This document shows positions 35,001-44,641 of a DNA stretch of 44,641 nucleotides, piece after piece. The DNA comes from Bacteroidaceae bacterium (lineage in GTDB: Bacteria > Bacteroidota > Bacteroidia > Bacteroidales > Bacteroidaceae), in NCBI GenBank assembly GCA_017445145.1, contig JAFSVI010000100.1, forward strand, positions 1-44,641, in the 5' to 3' direction. Positions within the stretch are counted from its first letter, which is position 1, and every line of letters starts with the position of its first letter. The notes beneath the pieces were generated by a model. The model did not search any database and was not told the origin of the DNA. It saw nothing but the letters and a program-made list of their open reading frames with translations. Both the position numbers and the translations under genes were made by a program.

Positions 35001-36334
35001 AGCGTCGGTGCGCGGTTGAGCAGCACGGGGTGTCCTTTCATGACATGCTCAAGGATGTCCCAGATGACGGGGTCCTTGCGATCGACGATCTTCTTGGCCG
35101 ACTTCACGGTCTTGACGATGCCGCGCTCGATGAGCTTGCGGATGACGAACGGCTTGTAGAGCTCGGCGGCCATGAGTTTGGGCAGGCCGCACTCGCCCAT
35201 ATTGAGCTCCGGGCCCACGACGATGACCGAACGGGCGGAGTAATCGACGCGCTTACCGAGCAGGTTCTGGCGGAAACGGCCCTGCTTGCCCTTAAGCGAG
35301 TCGGAGAGCGACTTGAGCGGGCGGTTGCTCTCGCTCTTGACGGCGCTGGCCTTGCGGCTGTTGTCGAAGAGGCTATCGACGGCCTCCTGCAGCATGCGCT
35401 TCTCGTTGCGGAGGATGACCTCGGGAGCCTTGATCTCGATGAGGCGCTTGAGGCGGTTGTTGCGGATGATGACGCGGCGGTAGAGGTCGTTGAGGTCGGA
35501 GGTGGCAAAACGTCCGCCGTCGAGCGGCACGAGCGGGCGCAGGTCGGGCGGCGTCACGGGGAGGATCTTCATAATCATCCACTCGGGCTTGTTGCGGTCG
35601 CGGCTGGCACGGAAGCTCTCCACGACCTGCAGGCGCTTGAGCGACTCGGCCTTGCGCTGCTGGGCGGTGTCGCTGCTGGCGCGGTCGCGCAGCTCATAGC
35701 TGAGCTTGTCGAGGTCGAGTTCCTGCAGCAGCTGCAGTATGGCCTCGGCTCCCATCTTCGCCACGAACTTGTTGGGGTCGTCGTCGGGCAGGTACTGGTT
35801 GTCGGGCGAGAGGCGCTCGATATGCTCTATGTACTCCTCCTCGCTCAACAGGTCGTAGCGCGCAAGCGGTGTCTCCTCGCTGGCGGAGGCGAAGGGTCCG
35901 GGGTTGATGACGACGTAACGCTCGTAGTAGATGACGGCGTCGAGCTTCTTGGTGGGCATGCCCAGGAGGTAGCCAATCTTGTTGGGCAGCGAACGGAAGT
36001 ACCAGATGTGGGCCACAGGCACTACGAGCTCTATGTGGCCGCTGCGCTCGCGGCGCACCTTCTTCTCCGTGACCTCCACGCCGCAGCGGTCGCAGGTGAT
36101 GCCCTTGTAGCGGATGCGCTTGTACTTGCCGCAGTGGCACTCGTAGTCCTTCGTGGGACCGAAGATGCGCTCGCAGAAGAGGCCGTCGCGCTCGGGCTTG
36201 TAGGTACGGTAGTTGATGGTCTCGGGCTTGAGCACCTCCCCGTATGAGTTTTGCTTTATCTCCTCCGGCGATGCGAGCGAGATGGTTATCTTGGTGAAGT
36301 TATTCTTGACCTTTGTTTCTTTCTTGTAAGGCAT
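32045..36334 (-). CDS. rpoC: RNA polymerase beta' subunit
   Basis: Catalytic subunit of RNA polymerase, 1,429 residues. The N-terminal zinc site is in [19 protein letters not shown]. The Mg-binding active site is [16 protein letters not shown] with D476, D478 and D480. The second zinc site has [15 protein letters not shown]. The trigger-loop/bridge region ([11 protein letters not shown]) is intact. Start is Met 36334 ([13 protein letters not shown]); the frame is open ten codons upstream into a GC-rich hairpin. It lies 154 bases after rpoB. Confidence 0.96.
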   Translation of the reverse strand: MPYKKETKVKNNFTKITISLASPEEIKQNSYGEVLKPETINYRTYKPERDGLFCERIFGPTKDYECHCGKYKRIRYKGITCDRCGVEVTEKKVRRERSGHIELVVPVAHIWYFRSLPNKIGYLLGMPTKKLDAVIYYERYVVINPGPFASASEETPLARYDLLSEEEYIEHIERLSPDNQYLPDDDPNKFVAKMGAEAILQLLQELDLDKLSYELRDRASSDTAQQRKAESLKRLQVVESFRASRDRNKPEWMIMKILPVTPPDLRPLVPLDGGRFATSDLNDLYRRVIIRNNRLKRLIEIKAPEVILRNEKRMLQEAVDSLFDNSRKASAVKSESNRPLKSLSDSLKGKQGRFRQNLLGKRVDYSARSVIVVGPELNMGECGLPKLMAAELYKPFVIRKLIERGIVKTVKSAKKIVDRKDPVIWDILEHVMKGHPVLLNRAPTLHRLGIQAFQPRMIEGKAIQLHPLACTAFNADFDGDQMAVHLPLSNEAILEAQILMLQSHNILNPANGAPITVPSQDMVLGLYYITKLRPGAKGEGLTFYGPEEAIIAYNEKRVDVHAPVKVIVKDKLEDGSIGHHMVETSVGRVIVNEIIPVEVGFFNDVISKKTLRPLITDVIKTVGIARACSFLDGIKNLGYKLAYDGGLSFNLGDIIIPDEKAALVQRGNDEVERITGDYNMGFITDKERYNQVIDAWTHVNNDLQKVLMKSMREADQGFNAVFMMLDSGARGSAGQISQLSGMRGLMAKPQKAGAEAQIIENPILSNFKEGMSVLEYFISTHGARKGLADTALKTADAGYLTRRLVDVSHDVIINEEDCGTLRGLVCTALKNGDEVISSLYDRILGRVSVHDIINPSNNKLIVAAGEEITEAIASEIEASPIESVEIRSVLTCESRKGVCMKCYGRNLATARMVQKGEAVGVIAAQSIGEPGTQLTLRTFHAGGVADNAAANATIKAKYQSKLEFEELRTVDITDEGGQPAKMVVGRLAEVRFVDVNTGIVLLTQNVPYGSTLYKRDGEKVDKGDIVAKWDPFNAVIVTEMAGRVEFEGVIEGVTYRVESDETTGLRELIVIESKDKTKIPQAHIIDGNGELLRTYNFPIGGHISVEDKQTVKAGDVLVKIPRAVGKAGDITGGLPRVTELFEARNPSNPAVVSEIDGEVTMGKLKRGNREIIVTSKVGDERRYLVPLSKQILVQENDYVRAGTPLSDGAITPADILAIKGPTAVQEYIVNEIQDVYRLQGVTINDKHFEVIVRQMMRKVQINEPGDTRFLEQQIVDKQEFAEENDRIWGKKVVTDGGDSEDMLPGMIVTARKLRDENSMLKRRDLRPVQVRDAVPATSTQILQGITRAALQTTSFMSAASFQETTKVLNEAAINGKSDSLEGMKENVICGHLIPAGTGLREFDRIVVGSKEDYDRVLSNRKAILDYDMD

Positions 36335-36363
36335 AGTTCTTTCTGTTAAAGACCCCCTCCTCA

Positions 36364-36382
36364 CTCCCCCCCGAGGGGGGAG
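36364..36382. repeat. GC-rich hairpin in the rpoB-rpoC gap, copy nearer rpoC
   Basis: CTCCCCCC (36364-36371), loop CGA, GGGGGGAG (36375-36382): eight perfect G-C-rich pairs with a three-base loop. It resembles the copy at 36458-36472 in composition, in opposite orientation. Confidence 0.6.
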
Positions 36383-36457
36383 GGTGGTTCGTATTTGAGA
36401 GGGTGTAAGATTACTTACATATATTCTTTGTTTAACCTTTTGTGGTATCCACTCCCT

Positions 36458-36472
36458 CCCTCACAGTGAGGG
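36458..36472. repeat. GC-rich hairpin in the rpoB-rpoC gap, copy nearer rpoB
   Basis: CCCTCAC, one base, GTGAGGG (36458-36472), with G-rich (GCGGGGGGAGGG) and C-rich flanks. It lies 17 bases after the rpoB stop on the transcribed strand. Confidence 0.6.
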
Positions 36473-36488
36473 CGGGGGGAGGGTCTTC

Positions 36489-39400
36489 TTATTCCAACGT
36501 GACGCTCAGACCCAGGCCGCGCAGCTCGTGCAGGAGCACGTTGAGCGACTCGGGAATGCCTGGTGTGGGCATGGGGTCGCCCTTGACGATGGCCTCGTAT
36601 GCCTTGGAGCGCCCGGTGACGTCGTCGGACTTGATGGTGAGTATTTCCTGAAGGACATGGCTTGCGCCGAAGGCCTCGATGGCCCATACCTCCATTTCTC
36701 CGAATCGCTGTCCGCCAAACTGTGCCTTACCGCCAAGAGGCTGCTGCGTGATGAGGCTGTAGGGGCCTATGCTGCGCGCATGCATCTTGTCCTCGACCAT
36801 GTGTCCGAGCTTGAGCATGTAGGCTATGCCCACGGTGGCGAGCTGGTCGAACTTCTCGCCGGTGGCGCCGTCGTAGAGCTGCGTGGAGCAGTAGCGTGGC
36901 AACCCGGCCTTGTCGGTCCACTCGCAGAGGTCGTCGAGCGAGGCTCCGTCGAAGATGGGTGTCGAGAACTTCACGCCGAGCTTGCGCCCTGCGGCGCCGA
37001 GCACGGTCTCGAAGATCTGGCCGATGTTCATTCGCGAAGGCACGCCCAGGGGGTTGAGCACGATATCGACGGGTGTGCCGTCGGCCAGGAACGGCATGTC
37101 CTCCTGTCGGACGACCTTCGAGACGATGCCCTTGTTGCCATGGCGTCCGGCCATCTTGTCGCCCACGCCAATCTTGCGTTTCTTGGCGACATATACCTTT
37201 GCCATCTGCATGATGCCGCTCTGCAGCTCGTCGCCGATGGTGATGGCGAACTTGCGGCGGTGGCGCTCGGCATCGAGGAGCTTGTATTTCTTGATGAAGT
37301 TGATGATGAGCTGCGAGATGAGGCGGTTGGTGCGGTCGTCGTTAGTCCAGTGGGCGAGCTGTATGCCTGTGTAGTCAAGCCCCGAGAGGTTGTTGGCGGT
37401 GAACTTGGCACCCTTTTGTATGACCTCGGCGCCCATGTAGTCCTTCACGCCCTGCGAGACGTAATTCTTGGTGAGCTCCAGCAGCTTGTCGATGAGTATG
37501 GCCTTGAGGTCGCCGACCTTGGTGTTGAACTCATCGTCGATCTTGGGCAGGCGGATCTTGTCCTGAGCCTTCTCCTGGCGCGTCTTGATGGCGCGCGAGA
37601 AGAGTTTCTTGTCGATGACGGTGCCCGAGAGCGACGGCGAAGCCTTGAGGGATGCATCCTTGACGTCGCCGGCCTTGTCGCCGAAGATGGCGCGCAGAAG
37701 CTTCTCCTCGGGCGAGGGGTCGCTTTCGCCCTTAGGTGTAATCTTGCCTATGAGGATGTCGCCCGGCAGGATCTGTGCGCCGATGCGCACGATGCCGTTC
37801 TCGTCGAGGTCCTTGGTGGCTTCCTCGCTGACGTTGGGGATGTCGGAGGTGAGTTCCTCCACGCCGCGCTTCGTCTCGCGCACCTCGAGGTTGAACTCCT
37901 CCACGTGAACGCTGGTGAGGATATCCTCGCGCACGACACGCTCGTTGAGCACGATGGCGTCCTCATAGTTGTAGCCCTTCCACGGCATGTATGCCACGAG
38001 GAGGTTCTTGCCAAGCGCCAGCTCGCCGTTGGCGGTGGAGTAGCCCTCGGTGAGGATGTCGCCGGCCTTGACACGCTGCCCCTTCTCGCAGCTGGGGGGC
38101 AGGTCGATGGTCATGTTCTGGTTGGTGCGGCGGAACTTGGGTATGCGGTATTCCTTCAGCGCCGGCTCGAAGCTTACAAATTCCTCGTCCTCGGTGCGGT
38201 CGTAGAGGATGCGTATGGTGGTGGCATCAACGTATTCCACCGTGCCGTCGCCCTCGGCAGTGATCATCGTGCGGCTGTCCTCGCAGAGCTGGCGCTCGAT
38301 GCCGGTGCCGACGATGGGTGCCTCGGTGAGCAGCAGTGGCACAGCCTGGCGCATCATGTTCGAACCCATGAGGGCGCGGTGGGCGTCGTCGTGCTCGAGG
38401 AAGGGGATGAGCGCTGCGGCGATGGATGCAATCTGCTGTGGGGCGACGTCCATGAGGTTGACCTCCGACGGCGGCACGACGGGGTAGTCATCGTCCTGAC
38501 GGCACTTCACCACCTTGCGGATGAAGGTGCCATCGTCGCGCAACGGGGCGTTGCCCTGGCCGATGATAAGTCCTTCCTCCTCCTCGGCTGTGAAGTATTT
38601 GATGCCCTCGGGCGAGAGGTCCACGACACCGTCGCTGACCTTGCGGTAAGGTGTCTCAATGAACCCCAGCTCGTCGATCTTGGCATACACGCAGAGCGAC
38701 GAGATGAGGCCGATGTTGGGTCCTTCGGGCGACTCGATGGGGCAGAGGCGGCCGTAGTGGGTGTAGTGCACGTCGCGCACCTCGAAGCCGGCACGCTCGC
38801 GCGAGAGTCCGCCAGGTCCGAGTGCCGAGAGGCGGCGTTTGTGTGTCACCTCAGCCAGGGGGTTGGTCTGGTCCATGAACTGGCTGAGGGCATTGGTGCC
38901 GAAGAACGAATTGATGACGCTGGATATGGTCTTGGCGTTGATGAGGTCGGTGGGCGTGAACACCTCGTTGTCGCGCACATTCATACGCTCGCGGATGGTG
39001 CGGCTCATGCGTGCCAGTCCGATGGCAAACTGGTTGGCGAGCTGCTCGCCTACGGTGCGCACGCGGCGGTTGGAGAGGTGGTCGATGTCATCGACCTGCG
39101 CCTTGGAGTTGACAAGCTCGATGAGGTATTTGATAATCTCAATGATGTCCTCGCGGGTGAGCACGCGCACCTCGGGGTCGGTGTCGAGGCCAAGCTTGCG
39201 GTTGATGCGGTAACGCCCCACGTCGCCCAGGTCGTAGCGTTTCTCGGAGAAGAAGAGGTTGTTGATGACCTCACGCGCACTGGCATCGTCGGCCGGGTCA
39301 GCGTTGCGCAGCTGACGGTAGATGAAGAGCACGGCCTCCTTCTCGGAATTGGAGGGGTCCTTGGCCAGGGTGTTGAAGATGATGCTGTAGTCCGACACGT

Positions 39401-40298
39401 CGGCCTCCTCCTTGTGTACGAGTATGGTCGATGCGCCGCTCTCGAGGATGTTGGCCGTGTTGTCCTCGTCGAGCACTGTCTCGCGGTCGATGATGACCTC
39501 GTTGCGTTCGATGCTGACAACCTCGCCCGTGTCCTCGTCCACAAAGTCCTCGACCCACGACTTCAGCACACGTGCGGCGAGCTTGCGGCCTATGCAGCGC
39601 TTGAGGTTGGTCTTGTTGACCTTCACCTCCTCGGCCAGATTGAAGATCTCGAGGATGTCCTTGTCGTTCTCAAAGCCTATGGCGCGCAGAAGGGTGGTCA
39701 CGGGGAGCTTCTTCTTGCGGTCGATGTAGGCGTACATCACGTTGTTGATGTCCGTGGCAAACTCAATCCACGAACCCTTGAAGGGGATGATGCGGGCGCT
39801 GTAGAGCTGTGTGCCGTTGGCGTGGATGCTGGAGCCGAAGAACACACCGGGTGAGCGGTGCAGCTGGCTCACGACGACACGCTCGGCGCCGTTGATGACA
39901 AACGTGCCATTGGCCGTCATGTATGGTATGGGGCCAAGGAACACATCCTGGATGACAGTGTCGAAGTCCTCGTGGTCAGGGTCGGTGCAGTAGAGCTTGA
40001 GCTTGGCCTTGAGTGGCACGGCATAAGTGAGGCCGCGCTCGAGACACTCCTCAATGCTGTAGCGGGGAGGGTCGATGTAGTAATCCAGGAACTCGAGGAC
40101 AAAGTTGTTGCGCGTGTCGGCAATGGGGAAGTTCTCGGAGAACACCTTGTAAAGGCCATCGTTCTTGCGCAGTTCGGGTGGTGTGTCAAGCTGCAGGAAG
40201 TCGTTGAATGACTTGAGCTGCACCTCGAGGAAGTCCGGATAGGGCATTGGATTCTTCACCGAGGCAAAGTTGACTCTGTCGTTGATGATGTTTGCCAT
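36489..40298 (-). CDS. rpoB: RNA polymerase beta subunit
   Basis: Second-largest RNA polymerase subunit, 1,269 residues, starting [17 protein letters not shown]. The rifampicin-binding cluster reads [20 protein letters not shown] and has Asp476, His486 and Ser491. These are the counterparts of E. coli D516, H526 and S531, so the sequence is of the sensitive type. [12 protein letters not shown] and the C-terminal [18 protein letters not shown] are intact. It is transcribed with rplKAJL upstream and rpoC downstream; a terminator-like hairpin precedes it (40381-40413). Confidence 0.97.
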   Translation of the reverse strand: MANIINDRVNFASVKNPMPYPDFLEVQLKSFNDFLQLDTPPELRKNDGLYKVFSENFPIADTRNNFVLEFLDYYIDPPRYSIEECLERGLTYAVPLKAKLKLYCTDPDHEDFDTVIQDVFLGPIPYMTANGTFVINGAERVVVSQLHRSPGVFFGSSIHANGTQLYSARIIPFKGSWIEFATDINNVMYAYIDRKKKLPVTTLLRAIGFENDKDILEIFNLAEEVKVNKTNLKRCIGRKLAARVLKSWVEDFVDEDTGEVVSIERNEVIIDRETVLDEDNTANILESGASTILVHKEEADVSDYSIIFNTLAKDPSNSEKEAVLFIYRQLRNADPADDASAREVINNLFFSEKRYDLGDVGRYRINRKLGLDTDPEVRVLTREDIIEIIKYLIELVNSKAQVDDIDHLSNRRVRTVGEQLANQFAIGLARMSRTIRERMNVRDNEVFTPTDLINAKTISSVINSFFGTNALSQFMDQTNPLAEVTHKRRLSALGPGGLSRERAGFEVRDVHYTHYGRLCPIESPEGPNIGLISSLCVYAKIDELGFIETPYRKVSDGVVDLSPEGIKYFTAEEEEGLIIGQGNAPLRDDGTFIRKVVKCRQDDDYPVVPPSEVNLMDVAPQQIASIAAALIPFLEHDDAHRALMGSNMMRQAVPLLLTEAPIVGTGIERQLCEDSRTMITAEGDGTVEYVDATTIRILYDRTEDEEFVSFEPALKEYRIPKFRRTNQNMTIDLPPSCEKGQRVKAGDILTEGYSTANGELALGKNLLVAYMPWKGYNYEDAIVLNERVVREDILTSVHVEEFNLEVRETKRGVEELTSDIPNVSEEATKDLDENGIVRIGAQILPGDILIGKITPKGESDPSPEEKLLRAIFGDKAGDVKDASLKASPSLSGTVIDKKLFSRAIKTRQEKAQDKIRLPKIDDEFNTKVGDLKAILIDKLLELTKNYVSQGVKDYMGAEVIQKGAKFTANNLSGLDYTGIQLAHWTNDDRTNRLISQLIINFIKKYKLLDAERHRRKFAITIGDELQSGIMQMAKVYVAKKRKIGVGDKMAGRHGNKGIVSKVVRQEDMPFLADGTPVDIVLNPLGVPSRMNIGQIFETVLGAAGRKLGVKFSTPIFDGASLDDLCEWTDKAGLPRYCSTQLYDGATGEKFDQLATVGIAYMLKLGHMVEDKMHARSIGPYSLITQQPLGGKAQFGGQRFGEMEVWAIEAFGASHVLQEILTIKSDDVTGRSKAYEAIVKGDPMPTPGIPESLNVLLHELRGLGLSVTLE

Positions 40299-40376
40299 CA
40301 GAAATATGTATGTTTATTGATTGACGATTATGTGGGAATGCAGCCGCAGAGGGTTGCAGGAGGCTGTGGGAGACAC

Positions 40377-40413
40377 AAAAGGTAGAGGACTCTCTACCAG
40401 AGAGTTCTCTACC
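40377..40413 (-). terminator. Attenuator-like hairpin between rplL and rpoB
   Basis: GGTAGAGGACTCTCT (40381-40395) pairs with AGAGAGTTCTCTACC (40399-40413), 14 of 15 positions plus a possible G-U pair, loop ACC. In the direction of transcription it is followed by four T residues (complement of 40377-40380). Its position matches the rplL-rpoB attenuator known in E. coli. A second small stem (GCATC / GATGC, 40421-40439) lies between it and rplL. Confidence 0.65.
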
Positions 40414-40444
40414 ATATTGAGCATCGGAGTCTCAGATGCGTGGA

Positions 40445-40822
40445 TTACTTGAGCTCGATTTCAGCACCGGCTTCCTCGAGGGTCTTCTTCAGAGCCTCAG
40501 CGTCGGCCTTGGGCATGCCCTCCTTCAGGGTGCTGGGAGCACCGTCAACGAGCTCCTTGGCCTCCTTCAGGCCGAGGCCACAAGCCTCCTTGACAGCCTT
40601 GACGACCTGCAGCTTGGCAGCACCGGCGCTCTTGAGGACGACGTCAAAGTCGGTCTTCTCTTCGGCGGCGGGAGCGGCTCCAGCGGCGGGTCCGGCAGCG
40701 ACAGCAACGGCAGCTGCGGCGGGTTCGATACCATACTCCTCCTTGAGGAGATTCTTCAAATCGTTGACTTCCTTCACTGTCAAGTTAACCAACTCTTCAG
40801 CGATAGCTTTAATATCTGCCAT
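40445..40822 (-). CDS. rplL: Ribosomal protein L7/L12
   Basis: The 125-residue stalk protein binds L10 through its N-terminal helices and recruits GTP-bound translation factors. The Ala/Gly-rich hinge (about residues 35-53) and the C-terminal domain ([34 protein letters not shown]) are intact. It is 51 bases downstream of rplJ. Confidence 0.95.
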   Translation of the reverse strand: MADIKAIAEELVNLTVKEVNDLKNLLKEEYGIEPAAAAVAVAAGPAAGAAPAAEEKTDFDVVLKSAGAAKLQVVKAVKEACGLGLKEAKELVDGAPSTLKEGMPKADAEALKKTLEEAGAEIELK

Positions 40823-40873
40823 AATAGTAATTATGAATTTGTTTGTTTTGTTCTTGGTGAATGAAAATGTTGA

Positions 40874-41407
40874 TTATTCGCCCTTCTCGGCGAGAGTCTC
40901 CAGCACACCGTGGATGGTGTTGGCTCCAGACTCGAGAGCTGAGACAACGCCCTGCATTGGAGCAGCAAGCATGGCAACGATGTCGGCAATGACCTCGTTC
41001 TTGCTCTTGATGGCAACGAGTGCGTCGAGCTGGTCGGCTCCCACATAGAAGCCTTCCTCAGCGTATGCGCCCTTGAGGGCGGGTGTTTCCACACCCTTGG
41101 GGTTCTTGGCGAGGATGTCCTTCAGCATCTTGGCCGGCGCGTTGGCGACCTGCGTGAAGAGCACAGCCGTTGTTCCCTTGAGGGTGTCGTACAGGGGTGA
41201 GTAGTCAATCTCGCTGGCCTCGAAAGCCTTGTGCAGGAGGGTGTTCTTCACCACGACCATCTTCACCTCGTTCTTAAAGCACTGGCGGCGCATGGCAGCG
41301 GTGCGGACGCTGTCGAGGCCGGTGACGTCAACGAGGTAGAAGTGTGGGTACTCCTTGAGGCGTTCGCCCAGCTGACCAATGATTATTGCTTTATCTTCCT
41401 TTCTCAT
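40874..41407 (-). CDS. rplJ: Ribosomal protein L10
   Basis: The 177-residue base of the ribosomal stalk, starting MRKEDKAIIIGQLGERLKEY. VDVTGLDSVRTAAMRRQCF and VVKNTLLHKAF are family-typical. In E. coli L10 with L7/L12 represses its own operon. It lies 15 bases after rplA in the operon. Confidence 0.94.
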   Translation of the reverse strand: MRKEDKAIIIGQLGERLKEYPHFYLVDVTGLDSVRTAAMRRQCFKNEVKMVVVKNTLLHKAFEASEIDYSPLYDTLKGTTAVLFTQVANAPAKMLKDILAKNPKGVETPALKGAYAEEGFYVGADQLDALVAIKSKNEVIADIVAMLAAPMQGVVSALESGANTIHGVLETLAEKGE

Positions 41408-41422
41408 GACTGTTTGGATACG

Positions 41423-42124
41423 TTAAATGGTTTCATCGACGGCCTTCGGGTCAATCTTGACACCACGGCTCATAGTACTTGAAAGATAAATGCTCTTGAG
41501 GTAGGTGCCTTTGGCAGCGGCGGGCTTGAGCTTGATGATGGTTGCGATAAACTCCTTGGCGTTTTCAGCAATCTTCTCGGCTGCGAAGCTCACCTTGCCG
41601 ATTGAGGCATGCACGATGCCTGTCTTGTCAACCTTGAAGTCAATCTTACCCTGCTTCACCTCACGCACGGCCTTGGCCACATCCATGGTCACGGTGCCGC
41701 TCTTGGGGTTAGGCATGAGGCCACGGGGACCGAGGATACGGCCCAGGGCACCAATCTTGCCCATGATGGAGGGCATGGTGATGATGACATCAACATCGGT
41801 CCAGCCACCCTTGATCTTGTCGATGTACTCGTCAAGACCAACATAGTCGGCACCAGCCTCCTTGGCAGCTGTCTCCTGGTCGGGTGTGCAGAGGCAGAGG
41901 ACGCGCGTCACCTTACCGGTTCCGTTGGGCAGGGAAACGACACCGCGCACCATCTGGTTGGCCTTGCGGGGGTCAACGCCAAGACGGCAGTCGATGTCAA
42001 CAGAAGCGTCGAACTTGGTCGTGGTGATGTCCTTGACCAGCTGTGCAGCTTCTTTCAGAGAGTATGCTTTCCCTGCTTCAATCTTATCGGCGACCAACTT
42101 TTGGTTCTTTGTCAGTTTACTCAT
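41423..42124 (-). CDS. rplA: Ribosomal protein L1
   Basis: The 233-residue protein of the mobile L1 stalk starts [19 protein letters not shown]. It contains [13 protein letters not shown] and [16 protein letters not shown], the signature of the family. In E. coli L1 also represses the rplKA mRNA. It is 23 bases downstream of rplK. Confidence 0.96.
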   Translation of the reverse strand: MSKLTKNQKLVADKIEAGKAYSLKEAAQLVKDITTTKFDASVDIDCRLGVDPRKANQMVRGVVSLPNGTGKVTRVLCLCTPDQETAAKEAGADYVGLDEYIDKIKGGWTDVDVIITMPSIMGKIGALGRILGPRGLMPNPKSGTVTMDVAKAVREVKQGKIDFKVDKTGIVHASIGKVSFAAEKIAENAKEFIATIIKLKPAAAKGTYLKSIYLSSTMSRGVKIDPKAVDETI

Positions 42125-42147
42125 AATGAATTGAAGTTTAACGTTAA

Positions 42148-42585
42148 TTAAGCGGGAAAGTCACCTTTGACGGAGATGCCCATACTTCTGGCAGTCCCTG
42201 CCACCAACTTCATGGCGGCCTCCACCGTGAAACAGTTGAGGTCCGGCATCTTGTCGGTAGCGATGGCACGAACGTCATCCCAGGTCACGCTGGCCACCTT
42301 CTTGCGGTTGGGTTCGGCACTTCCGCTCTTCACCTTTGCTGTCTCGAGCAGCTGCACTGCCACGGGCGGTGTCTTGACAACGAAGTCATAGCTCTTGTCA
42401 GTGTAGTAGGTGATGACAACAGGGAGCACCTTTCCGGCCTTGTCCTGAGTTCTGGCATTGAATGCCTTGCAGAAATCCATGATGTTGATACCCTTGGAAC
42501 CAAGGGCAGGACCAACTGGGGGTGATGGATTCGCAGCGCCTCCTTTAATCTGTAGCTTGATTAATCCAGCAACTTCTTTTGCCAT
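42148..42585 (-). CDS. rplK: Ribosomal protein L11
   Basis: The 145-residue protein begins [20 protein letters not shown], followed by [19 protein letters not shown]. It binds the GTPase-centre rRNA and is needed for the stringent response in other bacteria. The gene is 59 bases after nusG on the same transcript. Confidence 0.96.
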   Translation of the reverse strand: MAKEVAGLIKLQIKGGAANPSPPVGPALGSKGINIMDFCKAFNARTQDKAGKVLPVVITYYTDKSYDFVVKTPPVAVQLLETAKVKSGSAEPNRKKVASVTWDDVRAIATDKMPDLNCFTVEAAMKLVAGTARSMGISVKGDFPA

Positions 42586-42644
42586 TGTTGTAATTCGTTA
42601 GATATTGTGTATATATGCGAAAAGTGGGACGCGTAACATTCGCC

Positions 42645-43199
42645 TCACTCCTTCGCCACTTGCATGAAACCTAACTCCAAAGGAGTCTTTCTGCCGAAAA
42701 TCTTGACCGACACCTTCAGTTTCTTCTTTTCGTTGTTCACCTCCTCGACAACGCCCTCGAACGTGGCAAACGGCCCGTCGGTGACCTTCACGGCATCTCC
42801 GACCTCATAGGGGATCTGAATATCCTCAGGCACGTCGGCCAGCTCATCGACAACACCAAGCAGACGCTTCATCTCGCTATCGCGGATGGGCATGGGCTTG
42901 TGGCTGTCCTTGGACTCTCCGAGGAAACCCAGCACATTGGGTGTGTTGCGAAGCATAGCTTGCACCTCGCCAACCAGGTCAGCCTCGACAAGCACGTAGC
43001 CGGGCAGGTGGTAGCGTTCCTTCACAGTGCGTTTGCCGTTGCGCACAACGACATACTTCTCCGTGGGGATGAGCACTTGGGACACCTTGTCGCCATAGTC
43101 GCCTTGCGCGACCTGGGCGTCAACGTATTCCTTTACCTTACCTTCCTTGCCGCTTATGGCACGCATCACGTACCAACGCATACCTGCTGTCTCAGCCAT
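42645..43199 (-). CDS. nusG: Transcription antitermination/elongation factor NusG
   Basis: The 184-residue protein has the N-terminal NGN domain ([20 protein letters not shown], then [16 protein letters not shown] [12 protein letters not shown]) and a C-terminal KOW domain ([20 protein letters not shown]). It binds RNA polymerase and links it to Rho or the ribosome. It begins 12 bases after secE. Confidence 0.95.
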   Translation of the reverse strand: MAETAGMRWYVMRAISGKEGKVKEYVDAQVAQGDYGDKVSQVLIPTEKYVVVRNGKRTVKERYHLPGYVLVEADLVGEVQAMLRNTPNVLGFLGESKDSHKPMPIRDSEMKRLLGVVDELADVPEDIQIPYEVGDAVKVTDGPFATFEGVVEEVNNEKKKLKVSVKIFGRKTPLELGFMQVAKE

Positions 43200-43211
43200 T
43201 CTACCTCCTGA

Positions 43212-43403
43212 TTAGTTCGGATATACAAACTCCATTAAGTGCTGGAAAGTGAAATCCATAACGAAAACGACCACCGCGATGAGTAGGGAAGCAGATAATA
43301 CTACAATCGCGCTGTTGAACAGTTCCGAACGCGTAGGCCAAGTGGTCTTATGCGCAAGCTCTTCGTAGGATTCCTTGCAATAGTTATAGAATCTCTTAAA
43401 CAT
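43212..43403 (-). CDS. secE: Preprotein translocase subunit SecE
   Basis: A 63-residue short-form SecE with one transmembrane segment (AIVVLSASLLIAVVVFVMDF) preceded by the conserved ELAHKTTWPTRSELFNSA amphipathic helix. It stabilises SecY in the Sec translocon. It starts only 16 bases after tRNA-Trp, so the tRNA and secE are cotranscribed and the tRNA must be cut out of a longer RNA. Confidence 0.94.
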   Translation of the reverse strand: MFKRFYNYCKESYEELAHKTTWPTRSELFNSAIVVLSASLLIAVVVFVMDFTFQHLMEFVYPN

Positions 43404-43419
43404 AGTTGTTCTGTTTTAG

Positions 43420-43492
43420 CACGGGAAGAGAGGCTCGAACTCCCGACACCTGGTTTTGGAGACCAGTGCTCTACCAACTGAGCTATTCCCGT
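43420..43492 (-). tRNA. tRNA-Trp (anticodon CCA)
   Basis: The minus strand folds into a full cloverleaf: acceptor ACGGGAA/TTCCCGT, D arm GCTC/GAGC, and anticodon stem CTGGT/ACCAG with loop CTCCAAA (anticodon CCA). The T arm is GGGAG with loop TTCGAGC. The discriminator base is G, as expected for bacterial tRNA-Trp. The 3' CCA is not encoded. It lies between tuf and secE as in many bacteria. Confidence 0.95.
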
Positions 43493-43496
43493 AAAT

Positions 43497-43525
43497 CAAG
43501 CCCCCGCCCTTAAAACGGGGGCTTG
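43497..43525 (-). terminator. Hairpin between tuf and tRNA-Trp
   Basis: CAAGCCCCCG (43497-43506) and CGGGGGCTTG (43516-43525) form a perfect 10-bp stem with a 9-base loop. It is a partial terminator of tuf or a processing site ahead of the tRNA; only ATTTA follows, not a T-run. Confidence 0.6.
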
Positions 43526-43600
43526 ACGTTATTTGTCTTTGCCTTCCTGCGGCACTCTGTCGTCAGAAGACATGAGGCAAACAGGTGGAGCAACTGCATA

Positions 43601-44641
43601 TTAATCGTCGAGGATCTCGGTGATCTGACCCGAACCCACTGTGCGACCACCCTCGCGGATAGCGAAGCGCAGACCGACGTTGAGGGCAACGGCGTAGATG
43701 AGTTCGACATTGATCTCGACATTGTCGCCAGGCATCACCATCTCGGTGCCCTCGGGGAGGTGAATCTCACCCGTGCAGTCCATGGTGCGGAGGTAGAACT
43801 GGGGACGATACTTGTTGCCGAACGGAGTGTGACGGCCACCCTCCTCCTTCTTCAGCACGTAGATGGAAGCCTTGAAGTTCTTGTGGGGCTTGATGACACC
43901 CGGGTGGGTGATGACCATACCGCGCTTGACCTCGTTCTTGTCGATACCGCGGAGGAGCAGACCGACGTTGTCGCCAGCTTCGCCCTCATCGAGGATCTTG
44001 CGGAACATCTCGACACCGGTGATGACGCTCTTCTTGTCCTCGCCGAGACCCAGAATCTGAACCTCGTCGCCGACCTTGACGACACCAGTCTCAATACGGC
44101 CAGTGGCAACGGTGCCGCGACCAGTGATGGAGAACACATCCTCAACAGGCATGAGGAAGGGCTTGTCGATGTCGCGCACTGGCTCCTGAATCCACGTGTC
44201 GCAGGCGTCCATCAGCTCCATGACCTTGTCCTCCCACTCCTTGACACCATTGAGGGCGCCGAGGGCGGAACCGCGGATGATGGGGGTCTCAGCCTCGAAG
44301 TCGTACTGGGCGAGCAGCTCCTGCATCTCCATCTCGACGAGCTCGAGCATCTCTTCGTCATCGACCATGTCGCACTTGTTGAGGAACACGACCAAACGGG
44401 GCACGTTCACCTGACGGGCGAGAAGGATGTGCTCGCGAGTCTGAGGCATGGGACCGTCGGTGGCAGCAACCACGATGATAGCACCGTCCATCTGAGCAGC
44501 ACCAGTAACCATGTTCTTCACATAGTCGGCGTGACCCGGGCAGTCAACGTGAGCATAGTGGCGCTTGGCGGTCTCGTACTCCACGTGAGCGGTGTTGATG
44601 GTGATACCACGCTCCTTCTCCTCGGGGGCGTTGTCAATCTG
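43601..44641 (-). CDS. tuf: Elongation factor Tu, N-terminus outside the window
   Basis: GTPase that brings aminoacyl-tRNA to the ribosome. The window holds the last 346 residues. The reading frame continues past the right edge ([20 protein letters not shown] is the first visible part), so the first 40-50 residues with the P-loop are missing. Seen are [12 protein letters not shown] (G3), [18 protein letters not shown] (G4), GSALGALNG (G5) and the beta-barrel domains ending [15 protein letters not shown]. It is the first visible gene of the large transcription/translation cluster. Confidence 0.96.
   Translation of the reverse strand, partial: QIDNAPEEKERGITINTAHVEYETAKRHYAHVDCPGHADYVKNMVTGAAQMDGAIIVVAATDGPMPQTREHILLARQVNVPRLVVFLNKCDMVDDEEMLELVEMEMQELLAQYDFEAETPIIRGSALGALNGVKEWEDKVMELMDACDTWIQEPVRDIDKPFLMPVEDVFSITGRGTVATGRIETGVVKVGDEVQILGLGEDKKSVITGVEMFRKILDEGEAGDNVGLLLRGIDKNEVKRGMVITHPGVIKPHKNFKASIYVLKKEEGGRHTPFGNKYRPQFYLRTMDCTGEIHLPEGTEMVMPGDNVEINVELIYAVALNVGLRFAIREGGRTVGSGQITEILDD

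Noticed and set aside
34241..36247. Long open frame antisense to rpoC
   Set aside because: Mirror frame of rpoC with no recognisable domain and no promoter.
38815..38905. Rifampicin-resistance changes in rpoB
   Set aside because: Key positions matching E. coli D516, H526 and S531 are all wild type.
36528..39854. 1,100-codon open frame antisense to rpoB
   Set aside because: It lies fully inside rpoB on the other strand. Such frames arise from high GC at third codon positions. Composition is Val/Leu/Asp-rich with no domain.

Overview
The window looks like a chromosomal segment of a fairly GC-rich member of the Bacteroidales, most likely Prevotellaceae. Three things point there. About a dozen genes are preceded by the Bacteroidetes -7 promoter element TAnnTTTG. 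Several families or fusions are typical of the phylum: MurF-alanine racemase fusion, GSCFA, DUF5606, DUF3276/PUR, ComEC lacking its metallo-beta-lactamase domain, and the nusB-yajC-ybbR-coaE block. The right end carries the order tuf-tRNA-Trp-secE-nusG-rplKAJL-rpoBC. The species cannot be named from this sequence.

Layout. Positions 1-2437 are AT-rich accessory DNA. They hold a truncated N-terminus of a PLD-domain helicase (minus strand) and a complete ISAzo13-family insertion sequence (about 656-2140, 25/26-bp inverted repeats, probable TTA target duplication). The IS lies between the helicase remnant and what looks like its old promoter. A stand-alone AAA+ ATPase (2438-3634) with nested inverted repeats at its promoter follows, then a 22-bp tandem repeat and a small lipoprotein. 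From 4393 the DNA is core genome: mtaB and a family-2 glycosyltransferase (+); nusB-yajC-ybbR-coaE-DUF5606 (-); DUF3276-comEC (+); dxs-trkA (-); GSCFA-murF/alr (+); ansA (-); an EamA transporter and a GH43-like secreted protein (+).

The rest of the window is on the minus strand. topA-aroK-speA-argB form a housekeeping run interrupted between speA and argB by a lower-GC cassette, an archaeal-type ATPase with a DUF234 tail plus a DUF2442 protein. The last 12.6 kb is the translation/transcription supercluster: tuf (cut by the window edge), tRNA-Trp, secE, nusG, rplK, rplA, rplJ, rplL, rpoB, rpoC. A terminator-like hairpin lies between rplL and rpoB, GC-rich hairpins between rpoB and rpoC, and a strong intrinsic terminator after rpoC.

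I did not find a clearly new multi-gene system. The most unusual material is small-scale repeat structure. There are two unrelated intergenic three-copy tandem repeats of exactly 22 bp, a five-copy 9-bp repeat in the speA leader, and 21-bp (7-residue) Ala-rich repeats inserted into mtaB and argB. There are also palindromes at the promoters of both accessory ATPases, and long near-perfect hairpins between convergent genes, one of which uses the 3' end of ansA as an arm.
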